Shown: positions 18,292-27,494, counted from the first letter of the stretch. The stretch is DNA of 64,000 bases from an uncultured Prevotellaceae bacterium (GCA_947307015.1 CAMZHV010000005.1:29604-93603); one strand, 5' to 3'. Notes: generated by a model from the sequence alone, not told the origin. Program-made: numbers and translations.

Positions 18292-19611
18292 ATGCTCGGA
18301 GCAAATATCTCAGATAAGAAACGAAAGGCCTTGAGAAATATTGCTTGGGCTATGGGCGGGAAGGTTGTTAGTTTGATGAGCCTTCTTATAGTAGCCATTA
18401 TTGTGGCTCGTTATTTAGGTCAGAAGCAATATGGAATCATGAACTATGTGGTTAGTCTAGTGACTATTTTTCAGGTTTTTGCTGATTTCGGTCTTGACTT
18501 GATTCAAGTTCGGGAAGAATCTCGGCATCCCAATCGGCGCGATACTATCATAGGTACTGTTTTTGCCCTGAAGATGATCTTCGCATTAGTTGCGCTAACT
18601 GGTGTTTTTTTGACGGTCATACTGCTTGTAAAGGATGCACACATTAGGGGATACATCCTTATTTATGCAGTCTCTATTATCTTGAATACCACTTGGGTAA
18701 CGCGCAATCACTTTACATCGATTGTGTGGAATGAGTATGTTGTGAAAACGGAAATCTTTCGGACACTTATTGGTCTCGTGGTAAAGGTTGCCTTAGTCCT
18801 ATTGCATTTTCCTTTAGTTTGGTTCATCTGTGCTTTGGTATTCGACTCATTCCTTTTAGCAACAGGTTATACTTTATCCTATGTCAAGAAGATAGATAGC
18901 ATCAAGAAATGGCGTTTTGACCGGAAGCTGGCACTCTATTTTGTTGGACAGTCATTTCCATTGCTTTTGTCAGGTGCTGCCATCATCGTTTATAATAGAA
19001 TAGATCAGGTGATGATAGGTGGTATGATAGACCAAAGCCATTTGGGGGTTTACTCCGTGGCAGTGAGGTTTGCTGAGATCTTGATTTTTGTGCCTACGAT
19101 TATTGCACAGACTGTGAGTCCCATGCTTGTTGAAGCGCGTCAGACTGATAAAGATTTATATAAATCTTTGTCGCGAACATTCATGAATGTCACTGTATCT
19201 CTTTGTATCTTATTGGCACTTTTAATCAGCCTCTTCTCCTATCCCTTGGTTCTTTTTACGTTTGGTTCTACCTATATTGCAGCTTCGTCGGTTCTCACTA
19301 TCCTTTCATTCCGCGTGGTAGGCGATGCTCTTTCTCAAACGTCAGGCCTGCTGATTATCATCGAAAACAAACAGATTTACGCCCCCATACGGAATGTTAT
19401 AGGTTGTGTAGCTTGCGTTATATTGAATCTGTTGCTTATCACACGATATGGTATTCATGGGGCTGCGTATTCGGCTATTATTACAATATTCCTTTCAGGC
19501 ACACTTGTTGACGGATTGATACCCGCTTATCGTGACATCTTTAAGATGCAAGTTGCAGCGATATTCACAGGTTGGAAGGACATCATTCACATAAAGACAT
19601 TACTCCGATGA
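18292..19611 (+). CDS. Wzx-type polysaccharide flippase (MATE/MOP superfamily)
   Basis: 439 residues and about 12-14 hydrophobic membrane segments along the whole length. The N-terminal pattern (NIAWAMGGKVVSLMSLLIVAIIVARYLG, split over the first helix) is the usual start of Wzx/RfbX-type exporters. It flips the lipid-linked repeat unit across the inner membrane. It starts six bases after wzz, and its stop overlaps the start of the nitroreductase-like gene by four bases (ATGA at 19608), indicating one operon. Confidence 0.93.
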   Translation: MLGANISDKKRKALRNIAWAMGGKVVSLMSLLIVAIIVARYLGQKQYGIMNYVVSLVTIFQVFADFGLDLIQVREESRHPNRRDTIIGTVFALKMIFALVALTGVFLTVILLVKDAHIRGYILIYAVSIILNTTWVTRNHFTSIVWNEYVVKTEIFRTLIGLVVKVALVLLHFPLVWFICALVFDSFLLATGYTLSYVKKIDSIKKWRFDRKLALYFVGQSFPLLLSGAAIIVYNRIDQVMIGGMIDQSHLGVYSVAVRFAEILIFVPTIIAQTVSPMLVEARQTDKDLYKSLSRTFMNVTVSLCILLALLISLFSYPLVLFTFGSTYIAASSVLTILSFRVVGDALSQTSGLLIIIENKQIYAPIRNVIGCVACVILNLLLITRYGIHGAAYSAIITIFLSGTLVDGLIPAYRDIFKMQVAAIFTGWKDIIHIKTLLR

Positions 19612-20603
19612 AACGATCACAACTGTTTCGCCGCCTGAAGGCACGGTTGCCTCTTCGGGCGCAATTCTTGTTAGAGGTCTGCGATTATTGGCGGCATCTC
19701 TGCCGTTACAATGCCAGTATTGCCACTGATCGTGACATACTGAAGATGCAATACACTTTGCTTCGCGAGAATCATATAATTGAAAAAGGAATGTCCATGC
19801 GTAATACGCGGCGGGGTTTCGGGCAGCAGAAAGTGGCTGCGCTTGTTGAACGCCTGCGTCGTTACAACCTCTTGTATGGTGCTGTTGACAAAGATTTCCT
19901 GTTTTACCCCTTATCTACGATAAAGTCATATATTGCTTATCAACGACGTGATGGGATTGTTGTTCCTGCCGTAGAATCTGCCTTTTTTCAGCTCTGTCGG
20001 GAAGCGAATATAATACCAACTGAATTATCCGCGCCTGCAGGTGTCCAGCTGATGACAGCAGACCATCTCTTTAAAGAAGCACTCGGTGATTTCTCCTCTC
20101 TACTCTACAGCCGCCATTCTCTTCGCTATTTTCAGCAACAACTTCCTTCAAAGGACTTGTTGAACAAGGCACTGACTCTTGCATCACGTACTCCTTCGGC
20201 CTGTAATCGTCAGGCATGGCACACACACATATTCTTTGGCGATGATGCCCATGAACTACTTCGTATGCAAGGCGGTTGTAATGGATTCTGCGAAGATATC
20301 CACTGCTGTATCGTCGTGACGGCAGACATGAAGGGATTCCTTGCTCACGAGCCATTCCAGTGCTTCATTGATGGTGGTCTTTACGCCCAAAATCTCATCA
20401 ACGCCTTGCACTACGTTGGACTAGGTAGCATACCTTTGTCGTGTGGATTCATGAGTGATCATTTACAGGATATCAAGAGCCGTTTTCACATTCCCGACAA
20501 TGAGGTGATGATTGTAATCATTGGCACCGGCATCATGACGGATGAGATAAAGGTTGCCATATCTACACGTAGGCCTGTGACAGCAACCAATAAATACCAT
20601 TAA
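19608..20603 (+). CDS. Nitroreductase-family protein in exopolysaccharide locus
   Basis: 331 residues from ATG 19608, which overlaps the wzx stop by four bases; an in-frame ATG at 19572 would overlap more. About 145 N-terminal residues are helical and basic. The C-terminal half is an FMN-dependent nitroreductase fold with the hallmark start SRHSLRYF and the TPSACNRQ flavin-binding segment, then GLYAQNLINALHYVGLG. Nitroreductase-like genes occur in Bacteroidetes capsule loci, where they may oxidise or reduce a sugar intermediate; this is inference. The N-terminal extension may bind a partner or substrate. Confidence 0.85.
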   Translation: MKRSQLFRRLKARLPLRAQFLLEVCDYWRHLCRYNASIATDRDILKMQYTLLRENHIIEKGMSMRNTRRGFGQQKVAALVERLRRYNLLYGAVDKDFLFYPLSTIKSYIAYQRRDGIVVPAVESAFFQLCREANIIPTELSAPAGVQLMTADHLFKEALGDFSSLLYSRHSLRYFQQQLPSKDLLNKALTLASRTPSACNRQAWHTHIFFGDDAHELLRMQGGCNGFCEDIHCCIVVTADMKGFLAHEPFQCFIDGGLYAQNLINALHYVGLGSIPLSCGFMSDHLQDIKSRFHIPDNEVMIVIIGTGIMTDEIKVAISTRRPVTATNKYH

Positions 20604-20616
20604 CAGTTGGCAATCT

Positions 20617-21906
20617 ATGTATTTTGTACCATTTATATATTTTTGCGGACTGGCCTATTATTTTTGGTGGAAGCACAAGACGTTTGATCTGGCGGTTTAT
20701 ATGTCTGTGCTCTTCTCCGTTACTTCCCTGTGCTGTATATTGATGGTACTAAGTGGACATATTGAAGGCAGTGGCGTGTTAGCAGATGGATGGATGCCAG
20801 AATTTGAGATTATCCCTACGCTGCTCTATTGCACTCTTGTCACCATCACCATTATTCCCTTTTCTTTCGTTCGACCAGAGAAGTTCGAACACATTAATAA
20901 TCCCCATCGCAATGCTCTTTACGCCTTCGCTCTATTTATCCTGTTTCAAGGTGCTGTAGTCTATTATCTTGTTGGAGGTTTTCTTTCTAACTTGCTGAAC
21001 GGTGATTTTAAGTTTTTAAAGGATGCTGGCTATGATGGTGATATAACTCCGGCAGATGCTATGATGCAAACTATGCCGCTTCCAATTCAGTTCTTATATA
21101 TGATGTGTTCCATTACGCTGCTGGGTATTCCTTTGTTCTTCTATTATTCTTGTGTAGAGAAGCGAAGTTTGTGGTTGACGGCTCCTTTGTTGGCAGTTTC
21201 CATCAGTCCGGTTCTGCGAGGAGTGCTGTCGGCAGATCGTACGGAAATTATACATTACGGGCTGATGTTCCTCTTCTGTCTTGTTCTTTTTCAGCGATTC
21301 ATCACTAAGAGAGTACGCAACTTCGTCCTTGTTGCTAGTGTTCCTGTGTTGTTGGCAGGAGGTACTTATGTAATAGCTGTTTCTGCATCTCGGTTTGAGG
21401 ATACAAAAGAGGGCGCGGGTGGCAGTATGCTGGAGTATGCAGGACAAGCGTATTCCAACTTCTGTTATTTCTATGAAAACCACAACTCGGATTTATATTA
21501 TTTTGAACGCGAGTTCCCTTTAACTTCCTATTTCGTTTTTAAAACCCAATATACAGAAACCAAAGATGAACGATCAGCTAAAGAAGGGTTCTTCGTCGGT
21601 GTCTTTGCCTCACACGTAGGTTCATGGTTGCTTGATGCGGGTGTTGTAGGGGCGACAGTCCTCTCTCTATTGTTCGCGCTTTTGTGCTGTTGGGTTATCA
21701 GACGTTATGACAGGATTGTATTTGATATTGGAGATTTGTTCATGATATTCATATTGGCTGCTGTTCCTGTATTCGGTATATTTTATTATAGGTACTATTC
21801 CATATCGACTACCTTTGTGTGTGTACCAGTCATTTTTTTCTACATGTATTCCAAGTTGAATTTCGTGTGGAAGGCTGAAAATGAAGAGACAACAGAAAAG
21901 ATATGA
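20617..21906 (+). CDS. Wzy-type O-antigen/capsule polymerase
   Basis: 429 residues with about 11 membrane helices and a large outside loop at about 255-330, rich in aromatic and charged residues, which is the usual topology of Wzy. Sequence similarity is low in this family, so the call rests on topology and on position between wzx and the transferases. It would polymerise flipped repeat units at the outer face of the inner membrane. The stop overlaps the next start by four bases. Confidence 0.8.
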   Translation: MYFVPFIYFCGLAYYFWWKHKTFDLAVYMSVLFSVTSLCCILMVLSGHIEGSGVLADGWMPEFEIIPTLLYCTLVTITIIPFSFVRPEKFEHINNPHRNALYAFALFILFQGAVVYYLVGGFLSNLLNGDFKFLKDAGYDGDITPADAMMQTMPLPIQFLYMMCSITLLGIPLFFYYSCVEKRSLWLTAPLLAVSISPVLRGVLSADRTEIIHYGLMFLFCLVLFQRFITKRVRNFVLVASVPVLLAGGTYVIAVSASRFEDTKEGAGGSMLEYAGQAYSNFCYFYENHNSDLYYFEREFPLTSYFVFKTQYTETKDERSAKEGFFVGVFASHVGSWLLDAGVVGATVLSLLFALLCCWVIRRYDRIVFDIGDLFMIFILAAVPVFGIFYYRYYSISTTFVCVPVIFFYMYSKLNFVWKAENEETTEKI

Positions 21907-23072
21907 AATATTTTTTTCCCATACATCTCGATGGCGGCAATCGTGGTTGTGAGGCCATCGCTCGTAGCTCTGCCATCCTCCTTGGAGAAGCACCGGAAAA
22001 TATTTTCGGCTATTGCCGTGATGTGGATTTGGATCGTCGGTTGGGGCTGGCTGAGTTCCTTACGCTGGTGCCTTGTCAGCGTGGTTCCTATCTCGTTGAC
22101 CGTTTCTTAGCTGTTGTCAACAGAGTGTGTCACACATCCTGGACGAGAGCACGTAGGATGCTTTATCCTTATCGTAGTTTCATCAGACTGATTTCCAACG
22201 ATGACATTATTCTTTTCACTGGTGGCGATATGTTTTGCTATGATGATAATGAACTGATCTATATAAACGATAGGATGCATTCTCATGGCATGAAGACAGT
22301 TCTATGGGGGTGTTCCATGGGACCTGAAAACCAATCGCCTGACAAGCTTCGCAGCTTACATCGCTTTTCGCTGATATATGCAAGGGAGTCTCTGACCTAT
22401 GAGTATTTTCTGTCGTTGGGGCTGAAGAATGTATGTCTTTTGCCAGACCCAGCATTTATACTTTCTGCTGAAGAATGTTGTCTGCCCGAAATACTTTCCA
22501 ACTCTAATGTGTTGGGACTGAATGTCAGCAATTATGTGATGGGAGGGATTACGTTGAATAGTGCATTTGGACGCGAAGTGTTACGATTGGTTGATCATAT
22601 CCTTCGGCATACAAATATGCAAATACTGTTAGTGCCTCATGTTACTTGGAACTTCGGAGGCTTAAGTCAAGATGACCGTCAAATAGCTCATATCATCACT
22701 GATTATTTTGGTGGCTCAGAGCGGATTCATATCCTTGATATTGAGAATATGAATTATGGGCAGATTCGCTATGCTATCTCCAAGTGCAGATTTTTTATTG
22801 GTGCTCGTACTCATGCCGTTATCTCTGCCTATTCCATGTATGTTCCAACCATAGCCTTGGGATATTCCATCAAGTCGCGGGGCATTGCTAAAGACCTCGG
22901 TTTGGATGGTAATTTGGTTGTCAATAGCAAATCGTTTGTAGAAGGAGAATTGCTCAGTGCATTTAACTACCTTCAAAAAAAAGAAGATGCCATCCGTCAA
23001 CATCTCAGAAGCGTGATGCCAGAGTATTGTCTGCTTCCTTATCAGATAAAAAGTACACTACAAAGCCTTTGA
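21903..23072 (+). CDS. Polysaccharide pyruvyl transferase family protein
   Basis: 389 residues. The N-terminal 'FPIHLDGGNRGCEAIARS' pattern and the C-terminal 'FIGARTHAVISAYSMYVPTIALGYSIKSRG' segment (split, with the key GxRxHxxI) are typical of the CsaB/WcaK-type pyruvyl transferase superfamily. It probably adds a pyruvate ketal to a sugar of the repeat unit. Start overlaps wzy by four bases. It closes the first block of the operon; a 141-base gap and a relic gene follow. Confidence 0.9.
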   Translation: MKYFFPIHLDGGNRGCEAIARSSAILLGEAPENIFGYCRDVDLDRRLGLAEFLTLVPCQRGSYLVDRFLAVVNRVCHTSWTRARRMLYPYRSFIRLISNDDIILFTGGDMFCYDDNELIYINDRMHSHGMKTVLWGCSMGPENQSPDKLRSLHRFSLIYARESLTYEYFLSLGLKNVCLLPDPAFILSAEECCLPEILSNSNVLGLNVSNYVMGGITLNSAFGREVLRLVDHILRHTNMQILLVPHVTWNFGGLSQDDRQIAHIITDYFGGSERIHILDIENMNYGQIRYAISKCRFFIGARTHAVISAYSMYVPTIALGYSIKSRGIAKDLGLDGNLVVNSKSFVEGELLSAFNYLQKKEDAIRQHLRSVMPEYCLLPYQIKSTLQSL

Positions 23073-23186
23073 CATACTTTATAGCATTATTATTGATAAG
23101 TAAATTTATGTATCTTATAAAAAGGTGTAGTTGACTTCAACTGACAATTTTTCACCCTTTTTCTTTGCTACTCCGAAAGAAAGTGT

Positions 23187-23194
23187 TACCTTTG
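23187..23194 (+). promoter_or_regulatory. -7 promoter box (TACCTTTG) before the relic ATPase gene
   Basis: Perfect TAnnTTTG box 19 bases upstream of the ATG at 23214; it suggests the relic came in as a unit with its own promoter. Confidence 0.65.
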
Positions 23195-23213
23195 TGTCGA
23201 AAAACAGAAAGAA

Positions 23214-23840
23214 ATGGAAAGATTCTTCAATACAGCAGTGTTTCAGAAACCAGATAGTTACACCATCGATCCGTTGTCGCGTTTCGATTTAGTAGATACC
23301 TTAATGCTTATTCGTCAGCAGAGATATTTTGTACTCCACGCTCTTCGAGAGACGGGTAAGACATCATGTATGCTGGCCTTGCGCGACTATTTGAATAAGG
23401 GAGAAGACTATATCGCTGTCTATGCCAATCTTGAAGCGGGTCAGGCTTGGAGAAATAATGTGGCAAGAGTGACTGGTGCCACATGTCAAACTTTGGCTCG
23501 TGAATTAAAGAATATTGTGAAGTCCAACTGGCCGTTTCATGTTTTAGCGTCAACAAAAGAAAATGGTATTAACACACAACTATCTTCATTTCTGGAAAGC
23601 ATTTTTCAGTCGCTTGGCAAGCCTCTGACCGAAGGCTATGGTGATCCCGTTCAACGCGTAGTTTTCGAATTGAAGATTAAGCGTGAAACTATAGATGTGG
23701 TGATAGAAAAAGATCTGCAAAAGACAGCAGAAAATATGGACCTCATGGGCGCGGTCGATGAAGGGCATTTTATCACCTTTGACCGTTCACAGGAAAAGAC
23801 TAGGGATGAGCGTATCTGGCACAGAACCTATGAGTGGTAA
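23214..23840 (+). pseudogene. Internally deleted AAA-ATPase / PD-(D/E)XK nuclease-like gene
   Basis: The 208-residue frame joins the two ends of a protein that is normally over 500 residues. Residues 1-85 match the N-terminus of Bacteroidetes AAA-ATPase-like proteins (IDPLSRFDL, then a Walker A region reading LHALRETGKTS, where relatives have LHAPRQTGKTS). The last 65 residues match the C-terminal nuclease-like end (VVFELKIKRETIDVVIEKDLQKTAEN ... HFITFDRS, split here). Walker B, sensor and the middle are missing, with a short unrelated-looking joint near residues 85-140. The frame is still open, so it may be expressed, but loss of ATPase function is likely. It interrupts the polysaccharide operon. 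Confidence 0.75.
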
Positions 23841-23939
23841 GGGCGGACAATTATGGTGTGGGGAATGTAAACTTTCTTTTTGACCAGTGAAGTGTTAATT
23901 TCTATAACAATTTTTGCTTGAACTGTAAAGCTTAGTTTT

Positions 23940-25094
23940 ATGAAAGCAAGAGTAATTGCATATTATTTACCACAGTTTCATCCTATCCTTGAAAATGATG
24001 CCGTGTGGGGAAAAGGGTTTACAGAATGGACCAACGTGGCCAAAGCCAAACCTTTGTTTCGAGGGCATTATCAGCCACGTATTCCAGCTGATTTGGGCTT
24101 TTATGATTTACGTCTGCCAGAAGTGCGTGAACAGCAAGCCGAATTAGCTCGCGAAGCTGGTGTCGAGGGGTTCTGCTATTGGCATTATTGGTTAGGTGGT
24201 GGAAAGATGCTTTTACAACGTCCGTTTCAGGAGGTTCTTGCAAGCGGAAAACCCGATTTCCCTTTTTGCCTCTGTTGGGCGAATCACAGTTGGACGACAA
24301 AGACCTGGAATCTTGATGAGAAAACTCAGAAAAGAACGGTCATTGCCGAACAACAGTATTTGGGCGACAACGATTACATAAGTCATTTCAAATATCTTCT
24401 GCCGGCTTTTAAGGATAAGAGATATATCACCGTTGAGGGTAAGCCCCTTTTTGGTATTTATGAACCTTTCTCTTTTCCTGAAGCTCATCATTTTATGGAT
24501 CTATGGCGTAATTTAGCCTTGCAGAATGGTCTCAAGGGTATTTACTTTTATGCCATTACTCGTTCTTCTAATTTCAACCGTTTCATGCCAGATGGTACAA
24601 TTGCACGTGTTATTCCAAATCTCAGAAGTAGTGCAGAGGACTACACTGCTATGCTGGCTCAAGGCTATGATGGTCTGAACTCTTATGGACAGGTACGTGC
24701 AGAGATGGCTTATTATAATAAGTATATCAACATGGGGCTTATTGTTGCCCGCAAATATATGCCGTTTCTTCCTGCTACACGTTTCAATTATCCGCAGCTC
24801 ATGAAACACTTCTTTGCTCCAGAGGATAATTGGAAAAATGTATTTCCAACTGTTTTACCGCAGTGGGATCGCAGTCCACGCACAGGTAAGAACGAGGGAA
24901 TTTATTACAATTCCACACCCAAGCATTTCGAGCAGCACCTGCGCGAAGCTTTACATCTGATTGAAGCGAAGGATATGGATCATCGTATTCTTTTTCTGCG
25001 TTCTTGGAATGAATGGGCTGAAGGTAATTACGTTGAGCCAGACTTGAAATATGGTCATGGATTTCTTGATGCGATAAGGAAAGTTATAGAATGA
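23940..25094 (+). CDS. WbsX-family glycosyltransferase / GH99-like protein
   Basis: 384 residues. The N-terminus (MKARVIAYYLPQFHPI, then WGKGFTEWTNVAKAKPLF) and the CWANHSW motif near residue 105 are diagnostic of the WbsX family, which has a GH99-like TIM barrel and is found in O-antigen and capsule loci. The C-terminal 'LFLRSWNEWAEGNYVEPD' closes the domain. No membrane helix. It may transfer or process a sugar of the repeat unit; the exact reaction is not settled for the family. The next gene starts inside its last codons (25091). Confidence 0.9.
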   Translation: MKARVIAYYLPQFHPILENDAVWGKGFTEWTNVAKAKPLFRGHYQPRIPADLGFYDLRLPEVREQQAELAREAGVEGFCYWHYWLGGGKMLLQRPFQEVLASGKPDFPFCLCWANHSWTTKTWNLDEKTQKRTVIAEQQYLGDNDYISHFKYLLPAFKDKRYITVEGKPLFGIYEPFSFPEAHHFMDLWRNLALQNGLKGIYFYAITRSSNFNRFMPDGTIARVIPNLRSSAEDYTAMLAQGYDGLNSYGQVRAEMAYYNKYINMGLIVARKYMPFLPATRFNYPQLMKHFFAPEDNWKNVFPTVLPQWDRSPRTGKNEGIYYNSTPKHFEQHLREALHLIEAKDMDHRILFLRSWNEWAEGNYVEPDLKYGHGFLDAIRKVIE

Positions 25095-26242
25095 AAATAG
25101 CTTACCTCGGAAAGATACAATTGTCGGATGTTGACCTCTCGTATTTGCATGAGGCACAGCAGTTGTCAGACGTCACGCTGATTATGGAGGTGACACCTCG
25201 CTTCATGCGCGGTCCGGCCTTCAATATCGCAACGATGTATCCGAAGTCGGGCGTGTTCAAGGCTGTAGAGGCTTATCCGGAGTTTCAGAAATATGCTGAT
25301 TTCATTGATATTGACAAGTTCTATGTCGTCAATACGCCAGGACGCTTGTGGCAGTTGAAGTCTTTCTGGACACAGTTCCTCCTGCTTTTGTTCCTCATTC
25401 GTGGTCGCTTTGATGTCCTTCATCTGGCCTGGCCTCCAAATGTCTATGAGTTCATCTTGTATGTGCTCCGTCGCAAGATGATGCTGACGGTTCACGACCC
25501 CTTCCCGCATACAGGTAATGATTCTTTTATTGTCCGCCTCCGTCGCAAGTTCGCCTTTCAACTTATACCGCGTCTCGTCATCCTGAACAAGGCGCAACGT
25601 CAGGACTTCCTCAACTGCTATCACCTTCCGCCAGAGCGCGTCATCAACAGCCGCCTCAGTTGTTACACCTATCTGAGAACGGTTCCCAAAGATTTGGCTC
25701 AAGTGCCAGAAAAAGGAACATATATTCTGTTTGCGGGCAAGATCTCGCCTTACAAAGGTCTGGATTTCCTCCTGCCTGCCATGGCGAAGGTTCATGCGTG
25801 CTGTCCCGATTGCCGTCTGATTGTTGCAGGGGGAGGGAAGTATCATTTCGACATTGCAAAGTATCAGTCATTGGACTACATAGACATCCGCAACCGCTTC
25901 ATCCCTGATGAGGAATTGGTGGCACTTATCGACCATTCAGCTTTCCTCGTCTGTCCCTACACCGATGCCACACAGAGCGGTGTCATCATGTCGGCATACG
26001 CTTTCAACAAGCCTGTCATTGCTACCAACGTCGGTGGGCTGCCGGAGATGGTGGAACATCATCGGTATGGTTTGATTGTCAAGGAAAAAGACGAACAGGC
26101 TTTAGCTGATTCCATCATTCAAATGTGGACACAACCCGCTCTGGTTGAACGTTTTTCCGGACAAATCGCCAAAGACTATAGTAAGGGAGAGAAGTCGTGG
26201 AAGGCTATTGCGGAAGAGATGTGTAAGAATCAATATAAATAA
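25091..26242 (+). CDS. GT4-family (GT-B) glycosyltransferase
   Basis: 383 residues of the two-domain GT-B type. The C-terminal half has the nucleotide-sugar site: GKISPYKGLDFLLPA at about residue 212 and the E-rich segment SGVIMSAYAFNKPVIATNVGGLPE near 300, with the usual acidic residue of EX7E replaced in part (QSGVIMSAYAFNKP). It would add one sugar to the lipid-linked repeat unit on the cytoplasmic side. It overlaps the WbsX stop by four bases and is followed by the GT2 gene after eight bases. Confidence 0.9.
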   Translation: MKIAYLGKIQLSDVDLSYLHEAQQLSDVTLIMEVTPRFMRGPAFNIATMYPKSGVFKAVEAYPEFQKYADFIDIDKFYVVNTPGRLWQLKSFWTQFLLLLFLIRGRFDVLHLAWPPNVYEFILYVLRRKMMLTVHDPFPHTGNDSFIVRLRRKFAFQLIPRLVILNKAQRQDFLNCYHLPPERVINSRLSCYTYLRTVPKDLAQVPEKGTYILFAGKISPYKGLDFLLPAMAKVHACCPDCRLIVAGGGKYHFDIAKYQSLDYIDIRNRFIPDEELVALIDHSAFLVCPYTDATQSGVIMSAYAFNKPVIATNVGGLPEMVEHHRYGLIVKEKDEQALADSIIQMWTQPALVERFSGQIAKDYSKGEKSWKAIAEEMCKNQYK

Positions 26243-26250
26243 GGAATAAG

Positions 26251-27048
26251 ATGAAAAAGCTGTTGTCTATAGTGATTGTAGAATATCGCAGGGTGGATGA
26301 GGTGATACAGAGTATAGCTTCGCTAAAGCAGCATTTGTCATTGCCCTACGAAATCATCGTCTCATCGAACTCCTGTTACAGCGACGGGGAGCGTGCACAC
26401 ATTAACGACACGGAAGAACGGGTGAAGTGGATCTTCAATGAGCGCAATGGCGGTTTTGCATACGCCATGAATGAAGGCTTGCGTAGGGCTAAAGGTGACT
26501 ATCTCGTCATCATGAATTCAGATTGCATCCTCAATTCCGGGTTGGACAGTATGATCGACTTTATGGAACGTCATCCCGAGGTGGGAGCTATTGCGCCACA
26601 AATGCGTGACGAAGAGGGGCATATCCAGGACACGGCACGTCCGTATGTCTCGCTCTCAAGCTATACCCATAGGCAGGTGAAGCGCTTGCTCACCCACAAG
26701 ACATCCATCATGAACCCAGACATGGATTACACTCAGGTGCAAACCGTGGATTGGCTGATCGGCGCTTTCATCATGGTGTCTCGGAAGGCATACATGGCAA
26801 CGAATGGGCTCGACGATAGTTACTTCATGTATGCAGAGGATCTGGATTGGTGTACGCGTATTCGTCAGCAGGGTTTCGAGGTCGTTTATTATCCCAAGAC
26901 CATAATTACGTATAAAGGAACGCGCAGGGCTCGCACCAACTGGCGCTATGCCAAGATCTTCGTCAAGAGCCATTTGCGTTATTGGCATAGATTCGGTTTC
27001 TTCTGGGGTTATCCTGTGCGAAAGAAGATCATCTTCGACGAACCGTAA
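26251..27048 (+). CDS. GT2-family glycosyltransferase (rhamnosyltransferase-like)
   Basis: 265 residues of GT-A fold: VIVEYRRVDEV at the N-terminus, NERNGGFAYAMNEGL and the metal-binding NSDC near residue 90, then DWLIGAFIMVSRKAY and the acceptor-site aspartates in YAEDLDWCTRI. These are typical of GT2 enzymes such as rhamnosyl and other sugar transferases of cell-surface glycans. It is the last gene of the main operon; a long palindrome starts 31 bases after its stop. Confidence 0.92.
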   Translation: MKKLLSIVIVEYRRVDEVIQSIASLKQHLSLPYEIIVSSNSCYSDGERAHINDTEERVKWIFNERNGGFAYAMNEGLRRAKGDYLVIMNSDCILNSGLDSMIDFMERHPEVGAIAPQMRDEEGHIQDTARPYVSLSSYTHRQVKRLLTHKTSIMNPDMDYTQVQTVDWLIGAFIMVSRKAYMATNGLDDSYFMYAEDLDWCTRIRQQGFEVVYYPKTIITYKGTRRARTNWRYAKIFVKSHLRYWHRFGFFWGYPVRKKIIFDEP

Positions 27049-27078
27049 GGTCTTCGTTTCAGAGGACCCCGGTGTTTG

Positions 27079-27148
27079 CGTTGTTCGGTGATGGTGGAAC
27101 AATGGTTCGACCATGATGGAACCATTGTTCCACCATCACCGAACAACG
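27079..27148. repeat. Perfect 30-bp inverted repeat with 10-base loop
   Basis: Arms 27079-27108 and 27119-27148 are exact reverse complements (the left arm begins CGTTGTTCGG and ends AATGGTTC). RNA from either strand would form a very stable hairpin. No T-run follows on the plus strand, so it is not a canonical terminator, although it may end the operon. Confidence 0.95.
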
Positions 27149-27201
27149 AAGTAATATGGGCCCTATCGATGAACTCGTTCGTCTCACGTAGCAAAACTTA
27201 C

Positions 27202-27311
27202 TTTTTCATGCACTTTTGCACTTTGCACTCTATTTTACACTCATTATGCACTCTTTTAGATGCTTGATAGATAACTTGTTGTGGCGGTTTAGTGCAAAAG
27301 TGCATGAAAAA
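27202..27311. repeat. Perfect 21-bp inverted repeat around a GCACT-rich core
   Basis: Arms 27202-27222 and 27291-27311 are exact reverse complements (core CATGCACTTTTGCACT). The 68 bases between contain further GCACT/ACACT direct repeats. Confidence 0.95.
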
Positions 27312-27438
27312 TCACATTCTCTTACGTAAAGACATTCTTGTTACTTTTTTCTTATGATTATGGACAGGGGATTCTCATCGCTCATAGAATGGTGAATGCT
27401 GTATGTTTAGTGTATTTTTTTACTTTTTACATAATAAA

Positions 27439-27493
27439 TCGGTCGGTTGTGCGTTATATATATAGTTACGTAACTGGATATCCATCCGACCGA
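27439..27493 (+). promoter_or_regulatory. Folded leader abutting the start of the initiating transferase
   Basis: TCGGTCGG (27439-27446) can pair with CCGACCGA (27486-27493), which ends one base before the ATG at 27495. Between them lie two perfect palindromes, GTTACGTAAC (27465-27474) and GGATATCC (27476-27483). The fold would hide the ribosome landing zone. Regulation is inferred only from structure. Confidence 0.45.
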
Positions 27494-27494
27494 C

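Larger units (their letters stand above)
27049..27494. other. 446-base gap with three palindromic structures, no gene
   Basis: No open frame here resembles a gene. The gap holds the perfect inverted repeat at 27079-27148, the GCACT-rich region bounded by a 21-bp inverted repeat (27202-27311) and the folded leader at 27439-27493 that abuts the start codon of the initiating transferase. No clear TAnnTTTG box was found. Confidence 0.8.

Noticed and set aside
27079..27148. Long inverted repeat as a simple Rho-independent terminator
   Set aside because: No T-run follows on either strand, so it is reported as a repeat instead.
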